Positions 12,462 to 24,480 of a DNA stretch of 64,000 bases are shown here, one piece after another (positions within the stretch are counted from its first letter, which is position 1; each line of letters begins with the position of its first letter). Under the pieces are notes generated by a model that saw only the letters and a list, made by a program, of their open reading frames with translations, had not been told where the DNA came from and did no database searches. A program made the position numbers and the translations under genes. This stretch comes from Sipunculus nudus (Eukaryota > Annelida > Sipuncula > Golfingiida > Sipunculidae), in NCBI GenBank assembly GCA_026874595.1, contig CM049307.1, positions 3,125,579 to 3,189,578 on the forward strand, read 5' to 3'.

Positions 12462-12780
12462 ATGAATACCTACCTGTCACCTTCTGCCATAAACTTTCTC
12501 CACGCTGACAAGCACAGTGGACTAAAAAGGACTTCAGATAAAGATATTTTGAAAATTTCTAGGAACATCCTAGAACGCCGGGATTTCCCTAAACTCCAGG
12601 TGGTCGAGAAGGAAGGCCACTGGTTCGCCCTGAATGACTCCCAGCTAGAACTCTGTCGTAGATTAGAGAGTGATGGCAAATGTAGCAGTGTCAGAGTGGA
12701 TATTGTACCAATAAGTGATGTTCCGACAGAACTCAGGAAAATGATGGTGGCTCCAGAAGAAAAAGAAGTTGATTCAACAG
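12462..12780 (+). CDS. ParB/sulfiredoxin-like domain protein, coding exon 1 of 3
   Basis: The start is ATG 12462; an in-frame TAA at 12402-12404 blocks a longer N-terminus unless a splice intervenes. The exon gives residues 1-106 plus one base and ends at CAG|GTAGGA, a good donor (phase 1). The segment LSPSAINFLHADK (about 5-17), DFPKLQVVEKEGHWFALND (41-59) and the following QLELCRRLE (61-69) resemble the small ParB/sulfiredoxin-fold family common in invertebrates. Those proteins read roughly: short strand, helix, 'dIP.I.V....G.W..lDNRRLW'. Here the DNRRLW core is replaced by NDSQLE, so nuclease or reductase chemistry cannot be assumed. The full product is 185 residues. The function is unknown to me. 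The exon model is strong because the three phases agree; the family call is moderate. Confidence 0.8.
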
Positions 12781-13465
12781 GTAGGATAATTAACTGAGTA
12801 ATTAATAAAGCGATTAAAATCGCAGTGTCCGTTTAAGTCATGTTTTATCATCCGTCATAATTATCATAAATTATATTTATCACCTGCGTTAGGTAATGAA
12901 TACTCAATATGGTGTGTCAGTCGTGGGTTAATAAGAAACAATGCCTGATGTATTACTTAATGCTAAAAAACGCTTTAATTGGAATTCTTACATAATCTTG
13001 GTTTAAAATTGCAACCGTTTTCATATGCTATAGATGTAGAGAACTAGACCAGAATTTAGATTTTAATATATTAATTTCTAACACGTATTAAGTTGATTTC
13101 TTTTGTTTCAAATACATAAAGTTAGTGTATATAAATAAAAACAACGAAACAGGAAACAGAATTCGATGGTATAAGCGCCTTTCTGCAATATATGTGCGCT
13201 ATATGGTAATCCCCAGGCTCTGCTGTCTTAAGGGTTATAGACGGAGAGAAACATAGCTCGAGCTTAATGAAACATCATGACACGTAATCCCGTCACTGAT
13301 CGCTTGAGCAGAACAGATGTTCATGCGAGGTAATTTGTCACCTTGGATTATCTCATCCATGATTTGACACGAGGGATAATGTTCACATGGCAGCGCTTCC
13401 TGGTATCATATTATATCCCAAACGCTGCAAATGGCGGGCACATCACTGTTACAGGAAGTAATATG

Positions 13466-13655
13466 CAGAAGCGGATCCGGAGGGGGGGGGGGGTCCAAAA
13501 GGTCCGTTCCTTTCCAAACTTTTTAAGGGTTTCAGATCAATGTTTGCGGCTAGGACCCTATTTTTCCGGACCTGATGACCTTTTTTAGGCTTGGCCATCA
13601 GTCCTTCTGGGATGGACCCCCCCTCCTTGTTTCCTAAATGCTGGATCCGCCCCTG
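13466..13655. mobile_element. MITE-like element with CAGGGGCGGATCCAG ends (copy 1)
   Basis: The right end CTGGATCCGCCCCTG (13641-13655) is the reverse complement of a 15-base terminal repeat. The left end (CAGAAGCGGATCCGG from 13466) is a degraded match. ATATG occurs on both flanks and may be a target duplication. Internal motifs (AAGGGTTTCAGATC, TCCGGACCTGATGACC, long G and C runs) recur in the copies at 16883 and 24302. There is no coding capacity. Confidence 0.6.
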
Positions 13656-14726
13656 ATATGTGTATTCCATGTAGAAACGCCATCACATGATAACAGCTTA
13701 GAACATGAATGCATCTCTGGTGACAGGAGATTTATTTTTATAAATGCGAATTTTGTCATTGACAAATACAAAAATGTTGGCAAGGTTCGTACAAAGCTTT
13801 AACTTGCCCATGCTGCTGTGAATATAATATCAAAATATTATACATGTGCGCTACCTTTTTTACTATCTTAATTTCCATGTTTTAATGTGTGTAGGTTCGC
13901 CACTTACACCAATAAATGCGATATTTAATTAACCATGAGAAAAAAGTGTAGGGCCTCTGAAGTGACCTGTGGTCTCATACCCTGTACAGTTTATTCCAAA
14001 AAGCGACGTTATTCATCGTCACATGATTGGTGCATTGGCACATTTTCATATTTGATTTTAACTAATGCATAAACATTGTTTCTAAAGGTTCATAGTTTAT
14101 GTAAAACTCACTTAGCGATATAACTGCGAGCCATTTCTCTTCCGCTGACAAATCTGTCAAATTTGACCCGTATATGGGTTCGTCTCTGCTTATTTAGAGG
14201 AAAGGTACAGTTTGTAAAAGATTAGTGTAAATCCACAACCGGATGTCGATGTCTGTTTTTTATTTAATTCAAGAAAATTGTCCAAAGCTGGTTTAGAAAT
14301 TTTTATCTTAAATTAGAGCCGTTGAAGTGCCTTTTATCATTGTAATTTGAAGGACTAAAACCTCTTAGCGTGAGGAGCAGTGTTTTCAGCTCCTGCTGGT
14401 TGTATTGGGGTATATCAGTAAGATTCTGGATAGGATTTCAATGCTAGCTGAATATTGGTCGGATAGACGGATCATAACAGGTATTTTAATCAGCCCGGCT
14501 TGTGTTAACCGTGTTGTACCGCACATACGGTACGTGCTGCAGATGTCTGATTCAGGTTTTACCCGATAACCCTGATAAAATGTGTCAGCGCTGCATTGCA
14601 CGCGGGAAAGCCTATAATGGAATGTCTCTAACACGATAATTGTTATTTACGGTAATTATCGCTTTTTTTCTGCGCCATCTTGTATTCAAATTTTGAACGA
14701 TTTAGGCCAATCAAAAATAAAAGATA

Positions 14727-15027
14727 TGGTTCTCAGGCACCGCCCGCATTAATTTTAAACCCCCGCATGAAAAATTTTTATTTTGATTTTCATTAGAAAC
14801 TCACAATTTTGAGCTGCAGCTGCTCAGACATTTCTTTCAAGAAGATAAAACCATAAAATTTCCTTTGTTATGTAGTGCTTTTACTTGTTTAGCAAAATAA
14901 ATCTGTTATTATCATGCTTTTCCCTTATCATTTGACATTTTTATCGAAACATAAAAAAAAATTAAAAACAAAAAAAAAAAAAAACGCCCGCCCGCATTGA
15001 TTTCGGAAAAAAAGTGCCTGAGAACCA
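14727..15027. mobile_element. MITE-like element with TGGTTCTCAGGCAC terminal inverted repeats
   Basis: TGGTTCTCAGGCAC at 14727-14740 is perfectly inverted at 15014-15027, and both ends are flanked by TA (14725-14726 and 15028-15029). Internally CCGCCCGCATT near the left end and GCCCGCCCGCATTGA near the right are also related by position. The 301-bp size, lack of an ORF and TA flanks suggest a non-autonomous Tc1/mariner-type element. The superfamily is inference. Confidence 0.65.
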
Positions 15028-15989
15028 TAGCTTTTTTTTATTTTGGCCTTAGATGTTTTATTTATCTTTTTTTTATTAAACGCTTGCTTGAAACATGTTA
15101 AACTCATTAAAGTTGAAAATGTTTATTCACGTTTGTTATACATTCGACTGCATTAGAAAATACCCGTTCTCACTGTAACTCGCACATTATGATTAACTGA
15201 ATGAACCAAGGTGGCGCTGAAATCCATATGTGGTAAATAAAAATGAGGACATTCTGAGGTACTTGTCATAAAATGTTGAATTTATTAATGCGGACCACAT
15301 AAAAAAGCGGAGGACAACGTTACTGTATAATGTGGATGTGATTGTTGTCAAACACCACACATGAAGCAAATTGAATAACAATTATACAATTACCAAACAC
15401 CATCACATTGAGGACAAATGTAACAGTATTCAAGATACCATAAGATTAATTATTTCAAGTTTTCATGATACAAGACAAATAGCTCGCTAGATAACTCTGA
15501 GTCATGAAGCCCGTGAACACCTAGTTAGTCAAAGTCAAGAGAAACTCATAATCCGAAGAACACTTCGTCACTCAAAGAAAACTGATATATTGGTCTACAA
15601 CACAGTTACCTGTCCATCTGACCTGTTTACGTTTTAAAACTGAATTTGGTAGTGTAACTAATGGTGGTATTACGGTAAGGTGCACTTAAAATGTTCTTTC
15701 CTAAAGGCTTTGAGAGAGGTAGCTGCTTGTTGCATTGGCCGAGTAATAGAATGGCTATCTTGTTCTCAACCGCCTTAACCATGTGTTTTCATCTGTTTTT
15801 ACGTCCAACCGAGGATCTTGGGGTGAGTTTGTAGATGAATGTATAAAATAATCAAAGCCAGTTAACATCTGAGGGTGTACCAGTTTTCTTGAGAAAGACT
15901 GATCCGGTAGCGGATGGATATAAAGTTATACCTTATAACTTATAAACTTATTTATTTTACATGGATTGTACAAATAGTTATTATAACTA

Positions 15990-16180
15990 ATCGAGGCACT
16001 CTCCATGGCTCCGGTGATGGCGTTCGGTAGTCTGCAGAGGTGGAGGAAACCGGAGTACCCGGAGAAAACCACCGGCCTTGGACGTGCAACTACAACCCAC
16101 TCTCATAGCCACGCCGGGGATCGAACCCGGGTCGCCAGCGGAGATAGCCAAGCGTTTTACCACTCAGCTGTCCAGGCCCC
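15990..16180 (-). mobile_element. tRNA-derived SINE
   Basis: Read on the minus strand, the head starts near 16180 with GGCCTGGACAGCTGAGTGG (A-box region, 16154-16172), followed by CCGGGTTCGATCCCC (B box, 16118-16128). After it comes a body containing GGTTTTCTCCGGGTACTCCGG and CCTCCACCTC (16040-16073). That body motif is a central block I know from several animal SINE superfamilies. The exact superfamily is not assigned. The + strand frame 16005-16253 is a shadow of this element. Confidence 0.75.
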
Positions 16181-16285
16181 TAAAACCCCTATGCTGGCCG
16201 AAATAATTAGTAAACGTAATATCGGATGTAATATAGCGTTACAGGTTCTGTAGCTAGCTCCATCAGTGAATGGATGATAGGGGGA

Positions 16286-16302
16286 GGGGGGGGGGGGGGG
16301 GG
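16286..16302. repeat. Poly-G run
   Basis: About 17 consecutive G follow a GGGGA lead-in. A homopolymer of this length is prone to length error in sequencing and to slippage. Confidence 0.8.
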
Positions 16303-16882
16303 AGAGAAACACAAAAAAACACCGGCAGAGTGAGCAGAAGAAATTATCCTTGTACATTTCCCTTGACATCAAATCAAATGCAGCGAATGCATTTTTCTTA
16401 AACCAGGCAGGCTCTGACAATCAGAAACAAGATGAGTGGTTTCAGTGGAGCACAATACTGAGCAATGTTATTGACTGAGCGGGGTACTCCGTACTCGCAG
16501 CAGGTAATCAGCAATGTTTACCATCCTTATTACGGTCTGACATCAATGTCGTAAGTTGTCATCTACACCTGTGGTTGTTTAGACACGACAGGCTCCACAA
16601 AGGCCCGTATGGTTTTCCCGTTTGTCCACGGGGGCACGTGTACCGTGTTTATTAAGAGGTTATAGATAATCCAGCTTTATGCATCCGTCACCTTTGCAGG
16701 TATTGACGCACAAGAATTCCAATAAAACGGAAGCTGAATAGCTAGCTCTAAAGGATATGTTTTCTGCAGGAGTATTCTGCATACTTTCAAATGTTCTAAA
16801 GCAAAGTTTTTTTATGATATTGCCAGGTCATGCACCTTCCTTAGTTTTTGATTAGTTTCCGGGTATTACTCTGAAACACGGC

Positions 16883-17028
16883 CAGAGGCGTATCCAGGGG
16901 AGGAGTTTTAAGGGTTTAAGACCAATTTTTTGCGGCCTGGTCCCCTCCCCGTTTTCGGACCTAGTGACCGGTTTTTAGGTCCTCCTAGGTTTGACCCATC
17001 CTTTTACTATATCCTGGATCCGCCCCTG
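16883..17028. mobile_element. MITE-like element with CAGGGGCGGATCCAG ends (copy 2)
   Basis: The left end CAGAGGCGTATCCAG at 16883 and the right end CTGGATCCGCCCCTG at 17014-17028 are near-inverted repeats. Internal AAGGGTTTAAGACCAATTTTT, GCGGCCTGGTCC and CGGACCTAGTGACC align with copy 1 in the same orientation. No ORF. No clear target-site duplication is visible. Confidence 0.6.
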
Positions 17029-17627
17029 ACGACTGGTCCCGTGCGTGGGAAGGAGCTCACCACGGTTTGTCAGATTCATTCCCCAAATGGCGGCATCAGT
17101 CACTAAACTCAATAGGGCTGACTCTCTCATCTGTTTTTATCAGTATCTCAGCCCAGCATAACGAACGACCCGTCACGGTCATGTTCGAGCTAACACCTGC
17201 CCGTGCACAGCAGTGTCCCTTGTTTACACTGTTTTATTAAGAAAATGAAAGTAGCCTACTTGCTGAATAAATCAAAGCTCGCTAAGCTAATAACCGTTGT
17301 TTTTCAAATCGTAGGTCCGTGGCCTGTTGTTGGCACTATCTGTCGTATGAGGATGAAGGTATCCACATGATAAGAATAATAGGTTGTTAATAATACTTGT
17401 GGGTTTCAGGTTTTCGGAATAATTCAGAGTTTGTAACCTGTGGTAAAATTAAGAGTTTTAATGGAGATTACACCGCAACTGCTTAGGCTTGTACCCGGAA
17501 TTTCAGATCTATGGTCAATCTCCTAAAGAGGTAAACATCCTAGGCAAGTTTTTATTTTAAATTTAAGGGGTATTTATCCATGTTATTGGTTTCACTTGCT
17601 GGATATAATCATTTCCTCGTGGCTTTA

Positions 17628-20366
17628 ACCAGTAACTACCTGTTTTAGATTTAGCAGGTTTACATAACCTTGTTTTAGATTCAGCAGGTTTCAATAACCC
17701 GAGAAGCAACCATAACTACCTATTTTAGATTCAGCAGGTTTACATAACCTTGTTTTAGATTCAGCAGGTTTACATAACCAGAGAATCAACCATAACTACC
17801 TGTTTTAGATTCAGCAGGTATACATAACCAGACAATCAACCATAACTACCTGTTTTAGATTCAGCAGGTTTACATAACCAGATAATCAACCATAACTACC
17901 TGTTTTAGATTCAGCAGGTTTACATAACCAGGAAATCAACCATAACTACCTGTTTTAGATTCAGCAGGTTTACATAACCAGAGAATTTACCATAACTACC
18001 TGTTTTACATTCAGCAGGTTTACATAACCAATGAATCAACCATAACTACCTGTTTTAGATTCACCAGGTTTACATAACCAGAGAATCAACCATAACTACC
18101 TGTTTTAGATTCAGCAGGTTTACATAACCAGAGAATCAACCATAACTACCTGTTTTAGATTCAGCAGGTTTACATAACCAGAGAATCAACCATAACTACC
18201 TGTTTTAGATTCAGCAGGTTTACATAACGAGAATCAACCATAACTACCTGTTTTAGATTCAGCAAGTTTACATAACCAGAGAATCAACCATAACTACCTG
18301 TTTTAGATTCAGCAGGTTTACATAACCAGAGAATCAACCATAACTACCTGTTTTAGGTTTGGCAGGTTTACATAACTCAAGAATCAACCATAACTACTTG
18401 TTTTAGATTCAGCAGGTAAACATAACCCTGTTTAAGTTTAAGTAGGTTTACATAACCCGAGAATCAACCATAAACCCCTATTTAAGATTCAACAGGTTAA
18501 CATAACCTTGTTTTAGATTCAGCAGGTTTACATAACTCAAGAAACAACCATAACTACCTGTTTAAGGTTCAGCATATTAACATGACCCTCTTTTAGCTTT
18601 AGAAGGTTTGCTTAACTCAAGAATCAACCATAACTACTTGTTTTAGATTCAGCAGGTAAACATAACCCTGTTTAAGTTTAAGTAGGTTTACATAACCCGA
18701 GAATCAACCATAAACCCCTATTTAAGATTCAACAGGTTTACCTAACCCTGTTTTAGGTTCAGCAGGTTAACATAACCAGACAATCAACCATAACTACCTG
18801 TTTTAGGTTCAGCAGACTTACATAACCTTGTTTTAGGTTCAGCAGTTTTACATAACCTAAGAATCAACCATAACTAGCTGTTTTAGATTCAACAGGTTTA
18901 CATATACCTGTTTTAGGTTCAGCAGGTTTACATAACCTTGTTTTAGATTCAGCAGGTTTACATAACTCAAGAATATTCCATAACTACCCGTTTCACATTC
19001 AGCAGGTAAACATTACCCTGTTTTAGGTTCCACAGGTTTACATAACCCGAGAATTAACCATAACTACCTGTTTTAGGTTCAGCAAGTTTACATAACCCGA
19101 GAATCAACCATAAATACCTGTTTAAGGTTCAGAAGGTTTACAAAACCCAATAATCAACCATAACTACTTGTTTTAGATTCAGCAGGTAAACATAACCCTG
19201 TTTAAGGTTGAGCAGGATTACAAAACCTTGTTTTAGATGCAGCAGATTTACAAAACTCAAGAATCAACCATAACTACCTGTTTTAGGTTCGGCAGGTTTA
19301 CAAAACCTTGTTTTAGATTCAGCAGGTTTACATACTCAAGAATATTCCATAACTACCTGTTTCACATTCAGCAGGTAAACATTACCCTGTTTTAGGTTCA
19401 ACAGGTTTACATAAGCCGAGAATTAACCATAACTACCTGTTTTAGGTTCAGCAAGTTTACATAACCCGAGAATCAACCATAAAACCCTGTTTAGATTCAA
19501 CAGGTTTACATAACCCTGTTTTAGATTCCGCAGGTTTACATAACCTTGTTTTAGGTTCAGCAGGTAAACATAACCCTGTTTAAGGTTGAGCAGGATTACA
19601 AAACCTTGTTTTAGATGCAGCAGATTTACATAACTCAAGAATCAACCATAACTACCTGTTTTAGGTTCGGCAGGTTTACAAAACCTTGTTTTAGATTCAG
19701 CAGGTTTACATAACTCAAGAATATTCCCTAACTACCTGTTTCACATTCAGCAGGTAAACATTACCCTGTTTTAGGTTCAACAGGTTTACATAATCCGAGA
19801 ATTAACCATAACTACCTGTTTTAGGTTCAGCAAGTTTACATAACCCGAGAATCAACCATAAAACCCTGTTTAGATTCAACAGGTTTACATAACCCTGTTT
19901 TAGATTCCGCAGGTTTACATAACCTTGTTTTAGGTTCAGCAGGTTTACATAACCCGAAATTCAACCATAAAACCCTGTTTTAGATTCAACAGGTTAACAT
20001 AACCCTGTTTTAGATTCAACAGGTTTACATAACCTTGTTTTAGATTCAGCAGGTTTACATAACCTTTTTTTAGGTTCAACAGGTTTACAAAATTCGAGAT
20101 TCAACCATTACACCATGTTTTAAATTCAGCAGGCTTACATAACCTTGTTTTAGGTTCAGCAGTTTTACATAACTCAAGAATCAACCATAACTACTTGTTT
20201 TAGATTCAGCAGGTTTACGTATCCCAAGAATCAACCATAACTACCTGTTTAAGATTCAGCAGGTTTACAAAACCCTGTTTTAGTATTAGCAGGTTTACAT
20301 AACCCGAGAATAAACCAATAACACCAATTTTAGATTCAGCAGGTTTACACGATCAAAGAATCAGCC
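17628..20366. repeat. 50-bp minisatellite with higher-order structure
   Basis: The basic unit, reading CATAACTACCTGTTTTAGAT then TCAGCAGGTTTACATAACCA and GAGAATCAAC, repeats every 50 bp from about 17790 to 18350. From about 18380 the array becomes irregular, mixing full units with about 30-bp half units lacking the GAGAATCAAC part. Longer periods appear: a block at 18376 recurs 240 bp later. The marker CTCAAGAATATTCC occurs at 18966, 19335 and 19714 (369- and 379-bp spacing). The minus frame 19423-19638 is a shadow. Confidence 0.95.
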
Positions 20367-21964
20367 AACGTCAACTTGCATAATCAAAACAAGGCCAAAC
20401 TAGTCTGCCGGAAACTGTGTTGTGTTAGCGCCAGATAAGACAATGGCGGTTGCTTGCTTGTCTGTATATGCTTGGCCGATCTCCGCAGGCACATAACAAT
20501 TCGGGGTACCAGTCTATGACCAGAGCGGCTCAAACGGGAGACGAGCACCAGACATCTGGCATATAAATGACTGAAATTTCGGGCGTGGCAATCGTATCAA
20601 CACCGCTCACTGAACTTTATGGATGACTGCTTATACAGCAGCTAGGTTTCATCCGGGTCCTGTCGCTGTTTGTACATGATAAGGCAGTTCTAGCGACACA
20701 CAAAGTCAACAGGGATAAAAGTTATCATTTGAAAACAAGAAAGCCTTCATTATACAATCAAGGCAGGTGATGGGACACTTAGTTTGAAAGAAATAGTTTT
20801 TTAGTTTCTTTTGATTTATACATTAAGTGGAGAAAATAGAGCACGATTGAAACAAATTAAATCAGAGTTTTCTACACAAATGCATCTTGTCAACTTTCAT
20901 GCGAAAAAATAATGATTCACATTGTGTTAATTATTGACTACAAGAATGGACCCCATCTAAATGTTCTGTTCCAGTTAATCTACAATAAATTGATAAAGTA
21001 GATGTTTGGTTATATAAACGGGAGCCATAACTCTAAAATTTTACATACTTGATTTATATGGTAATACTCATTTGGTGATGCCATAAACGTAAGCCATAAC
21101 TCTTAACTTTTTTTATGTATGTCGTGAATACTTATATAACCATACCAATCAATCCTTAACCCTAGTGTTATATATGCAAGGATTCGTGCTAAGTTTAAGT
21201 CTTAGAGATTTGTTTCGCTTCCGACTCTACTTACCTCACCATTTTTAGACAAGAATGTCTCCAGCCTAGCTCTGACGGACCAGAGGTGCTTCCGAGAGAC
21301 CAGCATGCAAAAAGATGAAAACTTTGACACTTTATTTATTCCAATAGATATGCAGCAAACATTTTAAAGCAACCAGAGGGGAAATGTTGCCTTTACCAGA
21401 TACAAGAAAAATTATGACGAAGACAACAGAATCCGAGAATGCCCAGGTTACTTTTATCATTTGATTTTCCGAAAAAATGGACGAAAAAGGAATTGAGGCG
21501 TTAAAACTGGAGGGTGTGACAAACATTTAGATAAGTTTATTATTCAATTTGTCGGCATACAGGCGACAAAAAATCTACAGCACCAACTGTTTGATTTGAT
21601 TAATTCTGTTCTTCTAAATCTAATAGAATTCTGTAGAATCAACAAAACCGTAAGGACCAGCGGCTCCAGGATAATTGATTAAATTTAATGGAATATAAAA
21701 AAATAACGTGCCTTATATGGTCTAAATGATATCATAAATACAGTTAGTTCACAAACTAATTTAGATCTGTTTGACTTCTTTATTCAGATCCCCCAACTGC
21801 TTCAATAGTCCATTATAATTGCTTTGACGGCCCATTGGAAGTTTGTATTCTTTTATAACTGACAGTTAAATTCAAATTCAAGTTTTGCTGGAAAAATGAG
21901 ACTATATTAATTAACCAGAAGTTGAACTTTCCCCGTAAACCTATATAAAAGCAGGAAAAAAATG
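20367..21964. other. No gene seen (intron 1)
   Basis: Ordinary AT-rich intronic sequence between two arrays. The only open frame of note (21332-21526, minus) has no family signature. Confidence 0.45.
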
Positions 21965-22699
21965 TTACAACATTCCAGCCTCACTGATGATGGCTTGTGT
22001 TACAACATTCCAGTCTCACTGATGATGGCTTGTGTTACAACATTCCAGTCTCACTGATGGTGGCTTGTGTTACAACATTCCAGCCTCACTGATGATGGCT
22101 TTTGTTACAACATTCCAGTCTCACTGATGATGGCTTGTGTCACAACATTTCAGCATCACTGATGATGGCTTGTGTTACAACATTCCAGTCTCACAGATGA
22201 TGGCTTGTGTTACAATATTCCAGCCTCACTGATGATGGCTTGTGTTACAACATTCCAGTCTCCCTGATGATGGCTTGTGTCACAACATTCCAGCCTCACT
22301 GATGATGGCTTGTGTTACAACATTCCAGTCTCACTGATGATGGCTTGTGTTACAACATTCCAGTCTCACTGATGATGGCTTGTGTTACAACATTCCAGTC
22401 TCACTGATGATGGCTTGTGTTACAACATTCCAGTCTCAATGATGATGGCTTGTGTTACAACATTCCAGCCTCACTGATGATGGCTTGTGTTACAACATTC
22501 CAGTCTCACTGATGATGGCTTGTGTTACAACATTCCAGTCTCACTGATGATGGCTTGTGTTACAACATTCCAGCCTCACTGATGATGGCTTGTGTTACAA
22601 CATTCCAGTCTCACTGATGATGGCTTGTGTTACAACATTCCAGTCTCACTGATGATGGCTTTTGTTACAACATTCCAGCCTCACTGATGATGGCTGGTG
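21965..22699. repeat. 35-bp minisatellite, exactly 21 units
   Basis: Units TTACAACATTCCAG(C/T)CTCA CTGATGATGGCTTGTG begin every 35 bp from 21965 to 22665 with no length change. One diagnostic site is C or T. In order the 21 units read C T T C T C T C T C T T T T C T T C T T C, so a three-unit (105-bp) pattern is visible at both ends. Confidence 0.96.
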
Positions 22700-24301
22700 T
22701 AAGTGGTCTCATGCACAATGTTGGGAGTTAGAGCCATCCTAAACATTGTAACATTGTCAATAACCTGTTGGAGACGTTACGTCTGTTTACCAAATAACCC
22801 TTTCTGTGGCAGAAGGTTGTCAAATATAGGTGTTGGTTCTTTTAATGAAGTCTGAAATATCCTATTAGGCCTTTCGATCCTTTTTTTTATAAATTTAGTG
22901 TCAAATGGCTTCAATTGATTTAAGTTTGAGAAAATAATTTCCAAATTTCAATGGGCACCCTCTGATGGAACGGACTGCCGTAAGATATCTAAAGAACCGC
23001 TGTTGCAAAAGATTTTAACTTCTTTAGGTTGACCACCCTGCAAGAATCGTTTTATCAAAGTTTAAGTTGAGACTGACAAAAGGATGGAGAACAAGACCCC
23101 CGGCTGATGCGAACCAGGTCCAAGAACACCACGCTCAATTTCAGGGACGTTCCCATGAGTAAATACCGGTGTCGATACAAATTAGCTTCCACGGCAAATT
23201 AGTTTTTTTCTCCCGCTACCGCCCCACTGTGGGTGTATATTCTCATTCCGTATTACTGTTGGACGATGCGAACACTGGGCCACCATAATCTAACACGAAA
23301 CTACTTCACCAATTTATGTTTACCAGTTTAATATACAATTCCCTTTTTACATGTGACGATGTTTATATTGGCAGATTTTTTTCATTATGTTAGATTTGCT
23401 TCCTTTTTCCAAAGTCTCACGTCTCAGTCATGAACCTTGACATTTAGAATAATGATGTAATTATGACGTAATCATAACATAAGTGCAAAGTCTCACGTGA
23501 ACTCGGGTGTCAGGAGAACAGTTTATACGCTTAGAATAAAGAATTATTGCTTACGTTTTACAAAACAAAACATTCAATTAAGAGTAAGTTTTGTTTTTGA
23601 GTAAGGGATGATCGAATTTTGAGAGAGGAAATTTACAAGGTGGTAGCTTATCTTTAATTAACGGCAAGGTGAAACAAAACCAAATCAACGCAGGGCATAA
23701 TCAATGATTACATATAAATGACTGCATGTAGGTACATGCTGTATACACATGTTTTACTGATGTTAAGGAATTCCTATTTGTTGAGTGTTGATTATTACAG
23801 GACTCTCTTCTGCATTTGGAATTAGATGCCGCCATCAGATGATAATATCGGCATAGGAAAGTGGTGCAGTAATGCCACGGTCACCATGACTAAGATTGTT
23901 ACCGACGTGTCTGCTGTATTATACACGTCTAGCCGCTTTTAGCTCCATTCATACATTCGATTCTTACGGTTACACAGAGTTATCTTTGAAGTCTCACCCG
24001 AGTCAGTTCCCAAATGAACACTGGCAGCTTGACCGTCCTTCACAATGGTAATGGGTCAAATTTGTCATGGGCTAGACTTGGCTACTGAAGAGTTTATATA
24101 AAGTAAAATTTCTTCTGAATCAGTCAAAAATGACCCTATATCGGTAGTAATAGCCGTGGCATCTCAATCGTTTTTGCATTATAATTTTGTTATTTATAAA
24201 ATACATGAAAAAGGTTTTCAATAACCGTCCTGAAAGTGTTAGGTGTTAGATAAAAGGAAAGCACATTCGCATTAGTGATGTCTTGTGATATGCACTTTAC
24301 T
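22700..24301. other. No gene seen (intron 1)
   Basis: AT-rich, mostly unique-looking sequence. I see no exon-like signal, RNA gene or mobile element here. Confidence 0.45.
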
Positions 24302-24480
24302 CTGGGGCGGATCAAGGATTAAGGAAAGGGGGGGGGGGGTCGAACACAGAAGGACCAATGACAAAGCCTATAAGAGGTTCCTAAGTCCGGAAAGGAGGGG
24401 GTTGCACACTGAAAAATGTAGTATGAAACCCTTAAAATATGTTACGGTGGCTTAAAAATAAAAAAGAGGGGGGGATCTAG
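24302..24480. mobile_element. MITE-like element related to copies 1 and 2, inverted (copy 3)
   Basis: It starts CTGGGGCGGATCAAGGATT and contains GAAGGACCAATG, AAGCCTATAAGAGG, AGTCCGGAAA and TGAAACCCTTAAAA. These match the reverse complement of copy 1 in the same order. The far end (GGGGGGGATCTAGA) is degraded, so the boundary is approximate. Confidence 0.5.

Noticed and set aside
17628-20366. CRISPR-like array
   Set aside because: Units are contiguous variants of one another with no unique spacers, and the genome is eukaryotic.
21965-22699. CTGATGA in every unit of the 35-bp array as a possible hammerhead array
   Set aside because: No GAAA-like segment follows and stems I-III cannot be formed at the required positions.
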